From Branchiostoma floridae (lineage: Eukaryota; Chordata; Leptocardii; Amphioxiformes; Branchiostomatidae), in contig NC_049981.1 of assembly GCF_000003815.2 (NCBI RefSeq), forward strand, positions 4,954,968-5,018,967: a DNA stretch of 64,000 bases, given 5' to 3'. This document shows positions 41,806 through 51,707 of this stretch, one piece after another (the stretch's first letter is position 1; every line of letters starts with the position of its first letter). The position numbers and the translations under genes were made by a program. The notes below the pieces were generated by a model, which was given only the letters and a program-made list of their open reading frames with translations, had not been told where the DNA came from and made no database searches.

Positions 41806-42836
41806 TAGTGATCTCGCCCCCCTACCTCGCCCCCCTTTAGCGATTTCGCCCCCCCCAAAAAAACGGGTTTACATGACATTTTAGAAGTTGATTGGTATAA
41901 ATCACAAAATGCAGTTTCAGAATGATATAAGTACACGAGTTTGATACATAACTCCATTCATAGTATCAATATTAACGTAATTACACGGTAATAAGATAGT
42001 TGAACTTGTTTCAGATAAGGAGGGTTGGGTCCCTTGTATTCCCATTATTGCATATACCTGAGTCTTGACATAAGATGTATTTCATTGTATTCACCTGTCC
42101 TCAAGCAACCTATATATCTCCAATATGAAGTCCCTACCATGAAGTGACCACAAAAGAACTATGCAATGTCTTTATTAATTATGCAAATATTAGGTATTAA
42201 TTAGAATAACGCACATTTTGGTATATGCACCTGGCCAAGGGATATCTTCACCTCCAACATGACTGTTTTTCTAGTATTTAGGAACTGATGCATTTACCCG
42301 TGTTTCTTAAGACTGGTACTTTTCCAGTGTTTGTGTAGCATTTAGCAACAGCTATATCAACTTGCACGTGGATAGTGTTTATAATGAGAAACTATTTTTC
42401 ACGTGTGTTTTTGTTAGTGCTTTGGAAATGTTTCCAGCACAAGAAAGAAAACACTGTGACAAATTGAAAACATATAGCTGACGTATACCGTACCATAGAC
42501 GGTGTTGATTTACACGTTCGCAGTAGCACTGTTTTTATGCCACCTCAGCTGCAAAAATTGTCTTTTTCATTTCAATGTCATGTTTGCACCGAACAATATA
42601 GTATCGACTTTCGAGGTATGACATCTTACGATACGGTAATAAGGTACCATATAGGTACCAGGTAACACACCATATACGTTACTTCCCAGGTGCAGTATAG
42701 TACCAGGTAGCGCACCTGTAATATGTAGTAACCAGCTGCTCTTGGGGGGGGGGGCGAAAACGCTAAAGGGGGGCGAAAACGCTAGTGATCTCGCCCCCCG
42801 GGGGGCGAGATCGCTGGGGGGGGGGGGTGAGATCGC
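41806..42836. mobile_element. ~1-kb element with G/C-run terminal arms
   Basis: The left end has ctagtgatctcgcccccc and tttagcgatttcgccccc. The right end has gggcgaaaacgctaaagg and gggcgaaaacgctagtga, then an extra inverted ggggggcgagatcgct. Arms are built of repeated GCG(A/T)TTTCGCCCCCC-like blocks. The interior is AT-rich and non-coding. It occupies the place where SLC22 central exons are expected. Confidence 0.65.
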
Positions 42837-42958
42837 TGTCACACCGGGAATCGAACCCGGGCCTTGGCAGTTTCATCACATTTCAGTAATCATGTAAAGA
42901 AAAGAAAATATTTCTTTGGTGGACAGAAAGATGCAAGTTGTAAACAATTCTTGCGTAC

Positions 42959-43113
42959 CCATGACAAACAGAGCCAGAGTGCTGACGGTGGTGCTAGCTG
43001 CTATGATGAACCGAATGGCCACGAAGAAGGCGTAGTTAGCGGAGAAAGCACACGCTATCCCGGACACGTAGTCAACAGCAAGGGACGCTAGCAGCACCGG
43101 TCTGCGGCCCCAT
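42959..43113 (-). CDS. SLC22-type transporter, TM2-3 exon
   Basis: Acceptor ttttctatcccag; donor ATGG|GTACGC. It reads (R)WGRRPVLLASLAVDYVSG, IACAFSANYAFFVAIRFIIA and ASTTVSTLALFVM(G). 'GRRP.L..S.......G...AFS.NY..F...RF..A' fits the first half of the SLC22 fold. 155 nt, 2-in and 1-out. Confidence 0.9.
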
Positions 43114-43186
43114 CTGGGATAGAAAAAAATCAGTAACGTATCGCTATTATTAGTTTGTATCTCGGAATTGCAATATCTATTCATAG

Positions 43187-43510
43187 TTACCCCCATGAAA
43201 ATTGAGGTATAGTTTTTGGTGTGTCTGCATGTGTGTCTCTGTGTGTGTCTGTCTGCTTGTGTTTCCGGATATTTGTGCATAATTTTAGAAACTCTGGATG
43301 GATCGTATTTCCATTTGGAACATTTTGTATGTGTGTAGTTGTTGGGAATCAAGTCAATTTTAGGGCCTTGGTGTGAGATCTTGGTACTGCAGCAGAAGTT
43401 AAGAAGTTGGCAGATGATGTAATGAAGAAGTGGTGTAGGTTTGGGGCCCCCTTCAGATTGCTCTGGAACTGCAGAGGCATTTTTGTCAAAATCTTCCAAG
43501 GAACACAGGA
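43187..43510 (+). repeat. Dispersed repeat with hairpin tip, copy 1
   Basis: It starts with the degenerate hairpin 'acccccatgaaaattgaggt', then tagtttttggtgtgtctg, a TGTG-rich tract, 'gaccttggtactgca'-type and 'ttttgtcaaaatcttccaa' phrases. Related copies are at 58612-58978 (inverted) and 59640-59960. Confidence 0.65.
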
Positions 43511-43616
43511 ACGATGGATTTCCGTGATATTTAGTATGCTGGTATCTTTGGCAGGAATGTACTTGATGAAGTGCAAATTATGCAAACTTGGACTTAATTT
43601 GCATTTTTAATTAAAA

Positions 43617-43660
43617 AAACGGATATAGGTGCCCCGCGGATAAAGGTGAGTCAGCGTTAC
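43617..43660. mobile_element. Solo end of the 2701-type MITE
   Basis: aaacggatataggtgccccg and cggataaaggtgagtcagcg match the right end of the MITE at 2701-2926. It abuts the splice donor of the SLC22 exon at 43661, so this element borders the exon directly. Confidence 0.6.
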
Positions 43661-43764
43661 CTGTGAGCTGCGTGTCCGCCGGAAACCGCTCCAACCATAT
43701 AACCGGCAAACCAGAGAGACTTGGCCAGGTTCACCTTCCAACTGTTGTCGCAGACAAGGTTCCA
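43661..43764 (-). CDS. SLC22-type transporter, exon before TM2
   Basis: Acceptor tctctctccag; donor CACAG|GTAACG. It reads WNLVCDNSWKVNLAKSLWFA and GYMVGAVSGGHAAH(R). 'W(N/D)LVC...WK..L..S....G...GA..G' is the family signature that follows the large extracellular loop. 104 nt, 0-in and 2-out; it continues in frame to 43113. Confidence 0.92.
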
Positions 43765-44283
43765 CTGGAGAGAGAAATGTATCCGTGAATAGTTTCATCA
43801 GGTTGGTACGTTGCTGAATAAAGAGACTCTTATTACACAACCATTGGTTTAAAATTCACACCGACGTTTCGGTGACCGTCTATCACCTTCTTCAGCGCAG
43901 TTCTGACTGGTTCACATTGTACTGCAGGACAGGTGTCGCTGCTCACAGTTCAGATGCGGTCACAAAATGTAAAGTATTTATATATGTGCAGACAGCTTTT
44001 TTGCAAATTATTTACAATGCGGTCCCATACGCAAATGAGTGTAAAACATCCATGACAGTTGTCAATTAATAAAGAGAGGATGTAAAAGATTCGTCTATTT
44101 CTTAAGAAAACTGTCCCATTGTGAGCAGCGACACCTCCCCTGCGGTACAATGTGAACCAGTCACCAAAATATCCTCAGATACGGTATATCTTGGAATTGC
44201 GGGCATGAAAGGTTCGTATCTAAGCATTGATTTCAATGTAATGACGAAATGCAGGAATGAAACCTGCAGGAGGACTAGCTCAC

Positions 44284-44473
44284 CTCTGTGANNNNNNNNN
44301 NNNNNNNNNNNNNNNNNNNNNNNNNNNNNNNNNNNNNNNNNNNNNNNNNNNNNNNNNNNNNNNNNNNNNNNNNNNNNNNNNNNNNNNNNNNNNNNNNNNN
44401 NNNNNNNNNNNNNNNNNNNNNNNNNNNNNNNNNNNNNNNNNNNNNNNNNNNNNNNNNNNNNNNNNNNNNNNNN
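44284..44473 (-). CDS. SLC22-type transporter, exon hidden in a gap
   Basis: At the lower edge of the 182-N gap the - strand reads TCACAGAG and then a donor GTGAGCT. ACA GAG would give Thr-Glu just before WNLVCD in the next exon, matching the '(T/S)E-W-(N/D)-LVC' junction of SLC22 proteins. Most of the exon lies in the N run (44292-44473), so only its end can be read. Confidence 0.6.
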
Positions 44474-44660
44474 CCCCGTCACACACACATACATACATTA
44501 CATGATATATACACACGCACGCACGCACGCATGCAAACACACACACACACACACATACATTACATGACACACACACACACACACAAACACATACATTACA
44601 TCACACACACACACACACACACACGCACACACACATGCACACCACACATACATACACATT
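44474..44660 (+). repeat. (CA)n microsatellite at gap edge
   Basis: Dense CACACA/CATACA. It generates spurious cysteine-valine frames on the - strand and probably caused the adjacent gap. Confidence 0.9.
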
Positions 44661-44684
44661 ATATGATGAGGGAGCCACTCTAAC

Positions 44685-44950
44685 CGTTTGCACTGACTCC
44701 GTGTCCACTCCCCGTCCTTCAGCTCCCAGGGGATGGTAACGTTCAGCAGCTCGGCTGGGGTCGCGTTCAGCCCCGAGAAGCTGTCCTGCGGCACCCGGCA
44801 GTGGAAGTCGGGCTCCACGGCAAGGAAGACGATAACAAATAAATGGAAGGCTATGATCGCAATTGGCAGACAAGCCAGGACGAATACCCTCCGCTGCCAG
44901 GGACCGAATCCTCCCAGGTACTTCAGAGCCAGGTCGTAGTTGACTTTGAC
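44685..44950 (-). CDS. SLC22-type transporter, N-terminal exon (TM1 and loop start)
   Basis: It reads VKVNYDLALKYLGGFGPWQR, RVFVLACLPIAIIAFHLFVI, VFLAVEPDFHCRVPQDSFSG, LNATPAELLNVTIPWELKDG and EWTRSQCK(R), then donor ACG|GTTAGA. 'LGGFG.WQ' followed by a membrane segment and a Cys-containing glycosylated loop (NAT, NVT) is the typical SLC22 N-terminus. The upper end is set at an acceptor-like attatcaag. No Met is in frame within the exon, so a short upstream exon with the start codon is missing or unrecognised. Confidence 0.85.
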
Positions 44951-45009
44951 CTTGATAATAAATAATAGATAGAGATTTAAAATAATTTTTTTTTCAAACA
45001 TTGACTGCT

Positions 45010-45152
45010 TTTTAAAGGTAAACATACGTACCTCCAAATTTTCGATGGCTATCAGTCCATCTTGCTCACGGAGTGACCCTGTTCTCGCGAGAGATGCAAA
45101 ATGGACTGATATCCATAAGAATTTGGAGGTCCGTGTGTTTACCTTCAAAAAG
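45010..45152. mobile_element. Hairpin MITE upstream of SLC22
   Basis: tttaaaggtaaacatacgta and 'cctccaaattttcgatggct' are inverted at 45095-45152 (ggactgatatccataagaat, gaccctccg-type loop). Arms ~50 bp. ctcgcgagag lies in the loop. Confidence 0.7.
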
Positions 45153-45682
45153 TAGTCACTGCTTGATGAAAATTCTATTAACTGTGTACATAACGTTACG
45201 TTACTACCGAATCTCTTCAACGATAGATTCTATGATTTCCCCATATGAAGGCCTGAAGGCTAACAGACTGTTGGTATGTACTGTCAGACAGAGTATACAT
45301 TATGCTGATTAAAATTCCTAACATTCCTAACAAATTTGGGGAATTCTTGTCAAAGGGACGCTCTCTATATTATAAGGCTAGCACCTGAGGCGTCGCCAAA
45401 AACATAATTTCAAAGTCCAAAACTCACTCATTCACAAATCACTCATTTAGAATCATTCAATCTTTACAACCCGTCCCATAATAACAATGCTATATTCACA
45501 TTTTTTTTCATAACACCAGTCCAGAATTAACATCAAAATACATTTAACCATAATGATTTCTAGTCTTCTGTGAGGAAAATGACATTTTCAAACCTGCACA
45601 TTGCCATGGTATCCGCCAGATGGCGTGCTGCCAAGTATTGCAGCTCTCTCACCGCGCTCTTTTCCCGCCATTGTTCTGTTTT
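45153..45682. other. No gene recognised
   Basis: AT-rich. May contain the unidentified first SLC22 exon on the - strand, but no candidate ATG exon is convincing. Confidence 0.3.
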
Positions 45683-46051
45683 GCTTGATGCACTACGTAT
45701 GATGTAAAGGATTAGATCAAGAAAATTATATTGAATTCCAGACTCGCAAGGCCAGGACCACACCAATCCACGTACGCTTGGAATGATCAGCAATAGTAAG
45801 TTTGGATATAAGCCTTCTCACATTAGTCAGGAAGCATGTGCTGTGACAAGAATTCTAGGTAATATGTCAAAAGGTAAGGCACACAAAAAAAACAAAAACC
45901 GTCTGGATATTTTTTTGGGAGGGGGGGGGGGGGCTTGCTGACCTACTTGACACCATGTCGAGCAACAATCCTATTTTGTTTTTGGACTAGCTTCCCCTGA
46001 AAAATTGAAGTCTCGAGACTCTGAAACGCTATTTTCTTCATTTTCAGGGGC

Positions 46052-46138
46052 AAAGTAGTCTAAACTAAAAAGTTTAGACTAACAAAAGTTTAGACTACCA
46101 AACGTTTAGACTACCAAACATTTAGACTACTTTAAACT
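46052..46138 (+). repeat. 17-bp minisatellite (GTTTAGACTACCAAA)
   Basis: About five units of 'agtttagactaccaaa'. The equivalent array in the second copy of the duplication is at 46850-46996, interrupted by tttcaggggcaatgagtgtg. Confidence 0.75.
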
Positions 46139-46286
46139 AAACAAGAACTATCATTTTGACGCTAGTGTCTCTTGCTTGATGCACTGCGTATCAGGTTAAA
46201 GATTAGATCAAGAAAAGTATATTGAATTCCAAACTCCCAAGACCACGACCACACCAATCCACGTACGCTTGTAATGATCAGCAATA

Positions 46287-46676
46287 CACCTTTCTCACGC
46301 GGCGGCCATGATAGATCTAAAAGGAGTTCAATGAGGCAAACAAAAGACTGTCCATCTTACTTAGTAGTTCAACCAATGATAACATGGAAATAAGAAAAGT
46401 GACCAATAAGAGAATGGTTGGATGCCCGTCAAATATTTGCATTATTATGTTTTTATTTTGCATCTCTTGAGGAACTATGAGATCAGTACACGAGTCTAAA
46501 TCGCTAATATTTCGCTGCATAACACTATTTATAATTTCTATTATTTGATCTTACATTGGGAAAATGTGTGTGGTCTGGTGAGAAACTAAATGGTAGCTGA
46601 TTTTAGAAATAACTTTTGTCTGTTTGCCTCATTGACCTCCTCTTCAAACTATCATGGCCGCCGTGTGAGAAAGGTG
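46287..46676. mobile_element. MITE 'CACCTTTCTCACG', copy 2, with empty site nearby
   Basis: The ends cacctttctcacgcggcgg and ccgccgtgtgagaaaggtg are inverted. It interrupts 'gatcagcaata|gtaag', which is intact in the paralogous unit at about 45787-45800. The interior matches 28977-29333. Confidence 0.9.
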
Positions 46677-47030
46677 TATAGTAAGCCTAGGATATAAGCC
46701 TTCTCACATTAGTCAGGACGCATGTGCGGCGACAGGAATTCCAGGTAATATGTCAAAGGGTAAGACACACAAAAAGAAAACAAAAAAACGTCTGGATATT
46801 GTTATGCAAATCGAAACAATGGTCAAGACAAGGACTGTTTAAAGGACTGACTAAAAAGTTTAGACTACCAAAAGTTTAGACTCTGAAACGTTATTTCCTT
46901 CATTTTCAGGGGCAATGAGTGTGCTGGTAGTCTAAACTAAAAAGTGTTTAGACTTCAAGAGTTTAGACTACCAAAAGTTTAGACTACTTTAAACTAAAGA
47001 AGAACTATCATTTTAACGCCGGTGTCTCCG

Positions 47031-48687
47031 CTTTGGCTAAGGAAAAACTGCGAGACCAGACTATGTGATTTACAAGAAAGTTTATACTAGATTATGCCTT
47101 ACGTGAAATGCACTGTTTACGGTTTACGGAAAATTTTCAGGTCCTCATTGTGTCAGTGCGAAGTATATAGATTTCAATAGCTTCCATGCGAAATACGGGA
47201 AACTAAACAGGCCTTGCAGATAGGAGTATGCAGACTGTAAGCCGCCATTTTAGATACAGCGCTATTATAATATGGATACTACAACAGTGCCTTAGGTGCA
47301 TTGTCTATTATGTTTAGCCATACATTCCTTAACCCTACGTTAGGTATGGAAAGGGAGACCAGTTCATACGCACAATTTTTTTACGATTCGTTGTAGCATT
47401 GTCGCACGATCGTCATGCGATTTTGATATCGTACGATTTCCAAGCAGACAGTGAAAGAACCAAACACCGACAAGGATCTCGGACAGCCTTTATGGTTAGA
47501 AAACGGCTAGATTCTGTACGATATACGCCCAACTTACCCACGATCGCTCTCGATTTGGATTGGTACTGACTGTCCAATTTTTGGAGCCCTTTACCGCGGA
47601 TGGATAGATGGATGGATGCTTCTCTGGCCCTGTCTCTGGCCCGGCCTGAAAGTGCTTCCAATCGGTCCCCTGCTAGTCCTGGTTTGTTTATGCCAAGAAG
47701 CTGACATGATGGCTTGATGTTACAAAACTGGTCGAACCAGTCTGTTTGCCTGTGGTATACCGGTAGTAGAGGTTTGCTTCCGGTGGACGTTACCAACGAA
47801 GAACTGCATTATTCACAAGACTTGTATTCAATTTTATCACGATGAAAAGAAATGCTCCAGACAAACAAGTATCAAATTGCATATGTGACTGTGTAGTATA
47901 TGTGGATGACTTTAAAGTCCATTTATATACGGCCTGGTCCCCGGAAAATACCCGTGTCTGTCAACCCTTCTCAACGAAGCCAGAATAATATAATGTTTTA
48001 TTGCAAATTCATGCCCATTGGGCTAATTGCAAGAGAAGAAAGACTAGATACATGAAATGAATGAATGCAGTCTAAGTACATGTAGATAAAGTAAATTCTA
48101 ACATACAAATATTAAGTGGATGGATGTACATACGATACAGAATAGGATACTAAGTCTACGTAACTATTACTGGGTTTGACTTCTTCTTTGAAGACAGTTG
48201 GAAATGAAAATGCCCCATGTATTCTTGTGTTCCTCTAAGACGCTTCTTGTCATGTTTTAGTTGTCTCTGTACGCCTCAAAAAGTTTATTATTAAAAGCTT
48301 ATGAAAGCTTAAAGTACAACCATGTTTATATAGTATTACATATACTTTCCTATACTAGTCTTACTTATCTATCAATACGTAAGTGAACAATAAAACATCC
48401 TGAACAAGACAACACAAAAAACTCCCCAAGGTTAGTTAGATCACTTACTCATAGTTTCAATAAGCAAATTGTTGGTGATTTCATTATGTTAAAAAAACAA
48501 AACAACAAAACTGATTAATTTCATTTTCAATCTATATCTATTAGTTATTGAGTTTTTACCACATTTGTGGCAGAAATGACATGACATGAAGCTATCACCA
48601 TTTCAATGTGTGTCCATCCAGAGACCAGACCGTAAAGTTTGACCCACTCACAAATGGGTCAAACTTTACTCCTCGCTAGTGTGGCTA
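47031..48687. other. No gene accepted
   Basis: A 127-codon - strand frame (47413-47796) has no motif I recognise. A hairpin (aaagtttgaccca, inverted) lies at 48634-48668. The rest is AT-rich. Confidence 0.35.
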
Positions 48688-48750
48688 TAAGCCTTCTCAC
48701 ACTAGTTACCACGCATGTGCGGGTGAAAGGAACCCTGGGTAACATATCAA

Positions 48751-49228
48751 GGTCGCAGCCCACAGTATTTCTCCGCGACCCCCGTGGTCTATTACGTAGG
48801 GGCAAAAAAGTAGTGCGGCCGAAATCTGGAAGCGCCTGTAAACACCGTAACGTGAACGACAGTGGGGGATGAGCTTTGCTATATGGTAGTACAAGAAGTC
48901 GACTTTCAGGTGATATGTGTAAGGTTTTGATGTTTGTCCATTTGGTGTATAAATGCGCGTGACCTTTACAGCTGCCTGCCCCTGTGAGTCGGCTGCAGTT
49001 CCGCATGACCCCGCATGACCCCATTTAAAAGAGGTCTTTACAAAAATTCAAAACGACAACTTTTTCTGTTTTTCAATTATTTTGGTAGGTTATACCCTCG
49101 ACTTCAACATATTAGTTTGTTGTGCTTGAAAACTGCACCCTGCTATGATTTTATCAGCGTCGATGTCAGTCACCTTGTGGTCCTTAACTATAGAAATCCC
49201 AATAGGCCGAAAACTGTGTTCTGCTACC
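48751..49228 (+). mobile_element. MITE 'GGT(A/C)GCAG', copy 2 (478 bp)
   Basis: It starts ggtcgcagcccacagtattt and ends gaaaactgtgttctgctacc; the ends are imperfect inverted repeats. It is virtually identical to 49749-50226 and diverged from 41290-41754. Confidence 0.8.
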
Positions 49229-49748
49229 TTGAACCACAGCGGGGATCGGCCCGGAATTGCAAGCAAACTTGTATTCGACCAAAATCACATGGCATATTGA
49301 CTATTGACGTCGGCTCACTTCAAAACGTGCCAGTTTTACAGCGTCAGAACCGCCGTTGCCATGGCAACGTCACTATGGCCCCGCCCTATGCTTAACTATG
49401 GGACTCAGCGTGGAATTGCCGTTGGCCGGAACCCCGTTCACCCCCCCCTTTTCTGTCGCAACGAAGCCGCATGCTAACCCTAAATGATTCAGAAAGTTAG
49501 AATATGCACCTTAGAACTTCTTTTATAACAGAAACCCAACCGGAATTGTGCATTTGTCCGGAGAACGGGACCCCTGACAGCTCCCTCAGATTGGCCTTGT
49601 ACGGGACCTGCCCTTGTGCTGGGTGCCGAAGTACGAAGTTGGCCATATCTCAGCAACCGCTTGTATGTCTGGACTAAAATTTGGTACAGTTCTATATCTT
49701 GACTTGTTTTATTCTATAAAGCAAAAGAAATTCAAGTTCAAGTTCGTA

Positions 49749-50226
49749 GGTCGCAGCCCACAGTATTTCTCCGCGACCCCCGTGGTCTATTACGTAGGGG
49801 CAAAAAAGTAGTGCGGCCGAAATCTGGAAGCGCCTGTAAACACCGTAACGTGAACGACAGTGGGGGATGAGCTTTGCTATATGGTAGTACAAGAAGTCGA
49901 CTTTCAGGTGGTATGTGTAAGATTTTGATGTTTGTCCATTTGGTGTATAAATGCGCGTGACCTTTACAGCTGCCTGCCCCTGTGAGTCGGCTGCAGTTCC
50001 GCATGACCCCGCATGACCCCATTTAAAAGAGGTCTTTACAAAAATTCAAAACGACAACTTTTTCTGTTTTTCAATTATTTTGGTAGGTTATACCCTCGAC
50101 TTCAACATATTAGTTTGTCGTGCTTGAAAACTGCACCCTGCTATGATTTTATCAGCGTCGATGTCAGTCACCTTGTGGTCCTTAACTATAGAAATCCCCA
50201 TAGGCCGAAAACTGTGTTCTGCTACC
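49749..50226 (+). mobile_element. MITE 'GGT(A/C)GCAG', copy 3 (478 bp)
   Basis: Same length as copy 2, with only a handful of differences (for example gatatgtg/ggtatgtg, taagg/taaga). The recent duplication suggests transposition or unequal exchange inside the host element. Confidence 0.8.
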
Positions 50227-50569
50227 TCAAAGGCCCCCAGAAAATCAACATTCCGCCATTTTGCAGGCGCCATTACGTCTCGGATGCTGTTGCATAAATC
50301 GAAACAAACAATTGTGGAGACGAGGCTGTTTACGTCTGAGGGCCTTCAACTTTGACATATTACCCAGAGTTTCTTTCACCCACGCATGCGTGGTAACTAG
50401 TGTGAGAAGGCTTAACCTCCGACTGGGCTAGGAGTGTCCATGACTAATATTTCTCTCGCCAGCAGTAAGAAATCCCGGTCACTACTATCCTGCACCAAAC
50501 CTCTGCTTGGAGAATTAAGTGTGGCAGGTTCTTCACACTACTCTTCATAAGACCTAACTACCATCGATA

Positions 50570-50690
50570 TACAGTAAAACCTGTACTAGTGACCACCTCT
50601 ACATAATGACCACCTAGTCATTGATATACAGTCAATTCTGTACAACTGACGTTCTCTGCATAAGGACTAGCTGGCACTTGATGCTTACTA
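50570..50690 (+). repeat. Two-unit ~57-bp repeat ('gaccacctctacataatgac')
   Basis: atatacagtaaaacctgtac ... accacctag and a diverged second unit atatacagtcaattctgtac. I recall similar 'gtgaccacctc' sequences at transposon ends in other animals; unproven here. Confidence 0.5.
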
Positions 50691-50693
50691 CTA

Positions 50694-50960
50694 GGTGTGG
50701 GTACCGATACAAAGCCGTTTTTCTTGTTTGAGTGGTCCAGAAAAACCGGACCTGAAAAAATGAGTGGACCGAATGTTGGACCGATTCGAAAATGAACAGA
50801 CCATACCGGCAGATGTTCATGTGTTTTGGGGCTTACAGGTCAAAGAAAAGAATAAGAGTGAAGTAGAGGAGAGTTGATAGTCATTCTTACCAAGCTGCTA
50901 CGGTCAAACCTGGTCTAAAACAGAGACTGTTAGTGTTATTTACATGAAGATAGAATTTTA
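50694..50960. mobile_element. Diverged hAT-like fragment
   Basis: gtgggtaccgatacaaagcc, gaaaaaccggacctga and tgttttggggcttacaggtc match 37043-37230. The right end is missing. It ends ~10 bp before the SRCR exon. Confidence 0.55.
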
Positions 50961-50970
50961 AAACGTCAAG

Positions 50971-51165
50971 GCTACAAGGACGCTATCGCCTCCGTCGGTC
51001 AGGCTGCGTACGGGGAGGGTACAGGGCCGATCCTGATGGACAGTGTCGGATGTACCGGCTCTGAGCCTCACCTGGCCGCTTGTGCTCACGAGGGATGGGC
51101 CGTGCACGACTGCAAGCACGAAGAAGACGCCGGGGTTATATGCCAACGTCTGTCGACGTTTGATG
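50971..51165 (+). CDS. SRCR-C1q protein, exon with second half of an SRCR domain
   Basis: The exon reads (G)YKDAIASVGQAAYGEGTG, PILMDSVGCTGSEPHLAACA, HEGWAVHDCKHEEDAGVICQ and RLSTFD. 'GTGPI.(L/M)D.V.C.G.E..L..C.H.GW..H.C.H.EDAGV.C' is the diagnostic end of a scavenger receptor cysteine-rich domain, a secreted or cell-surface ligand-binding module. The frame suggests incoming phase 1. A weak donor (GATG|GTCATA) would leave G and join in frame to the C1q exon. The first half of the domain is not found upstream, where repeats dominate. Confidence 0.75.
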
Positions 51166-51297
51166 GTCATATTACCTTTGAAGAATGTTTGATATAGGGC
51201 ACTAGATAAAATTGCCATGTTTTGGTTGATATGACCTACATTGTCTTTATATTACCTTATTCTAGCTTGTTAACAAAGTTGTTTGAATCCTTTACAG

Positions 51298-51707
51298 ATT
51301 TGGACATAGCATTCTCGGCTGGTTGGAGTGCTGGTCACACCCGCCCGAGCAGCAACAGCTACACCATCCCCTTCGACCAAGTCTACACCAACATCGGGGG
51401 CCACTACTCAACCAACGGCAGGTTCACGGCACCCATCGGTGGACACTACTTCTTTGTGTTCAACGGCTATTCCGCATACCTCGGCAGTTACGGTGTGTAT
51501 ATAAATTTCATGATAAACAACAGTGCTTACAAGACTCAGTGGATATACGACGCTGACACTGACGATAGCTACGACACATCTAGTAACAGCATTATTGTCC
51601 ACTTGAACAGAAAAGACTATGTTTCTATCCAGATTGCTACCACCAGTTATGCCCTGAGCGGGTACGAAAGAACCACCTTCTCTGGCTTCTTGGTTCAGGC
51701 AGATTAA
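51298..51707 (+). CDS. SRCR-C1q protein, C1q-domain terminal exon
   Basis: Acceptor tgaatcctttacag. It reads (D)LDIAFSAGWSAGHTRP, SSNSYTIPFDQVYTNIGGHY, STNGRFTAPIGGHYFFVFNG, YSAYLGSYGVYINFMINNSA and onward to SGFLVQAD, then TAA at 51705-51707. 'AFSA', 'I.FD.V..NIGGHY....G.FTAP..G.Y.F.F' and the final 'SGFL' are the C1q globular domain landmarks (about 135 residues, normal length). C1q domains trimerise and bind diverse ligands in innate immunity. AATAAA follows at 51941. No collagen stretch precedes it in this exon. Confidence 0.88.

Larger units (their letters stand above)
45683..47030 (+). repeat. Tandem duplication (~490-bp unit, two copies)
   Basis: gcttgatgcact starts at 45683 and 46173. 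Both copies run through 'cacaccaatccacgtacgct', 'taagccttctcacattagtc' and a 'gtttagactaccaaa' minisatellite to 'gaactatcatttt(g/a)acgc'. Copy 2 is longer because of the MITE at 46287. Confidence 0.85.
48688..50414. mobile_element. Composite DNA transposon, 1.73 kb, 63-bp inverted ends
   Basis: The left end taagccttctcacactagtt (then accacgcatgtgcgggtg, gggtaacatatcaa) is inverted at the right end (ttgacatattaccc, cacccacgcatgcgtggtaa, ctagtgtgagaaggctta). Inside lie two near-identical 478-bp direct copies of another element, separated by ~520 bp of unique sequence. No transposase frame is seen. Related solo ends occur at about 45806 and 46692. Confidence 0.8.

Noticed and set aside
42838-42875. 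tRNA gene on the minus strand
   Set aside because: ggcccgggttcgattcccgg resembles a T-arm, but no anticodon arm, D-arm or acceptor pairing can be built from the flanks, which are G-run repeats.
44498-44680. C-terminal Cys/Val extension of the SLC22 N-terminal frame
   Set aside because: It is (CA)n microsatellite read through beyond a good splice donor at 44684.
47413-47796. 127-codon minus-strand gene
   Set aside because: No recognised domain, no convincing splice sites, and codon third positions show no bias.
48751-50226. LTR retrotransposon (478-bp direct repeats)
   Set aside because: The repeats lack TG...CA ends, have their own imperfect inverted ends, and a third solo copy at 41290 behaves as a MITE. 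No primer-binding site or gag/pol.
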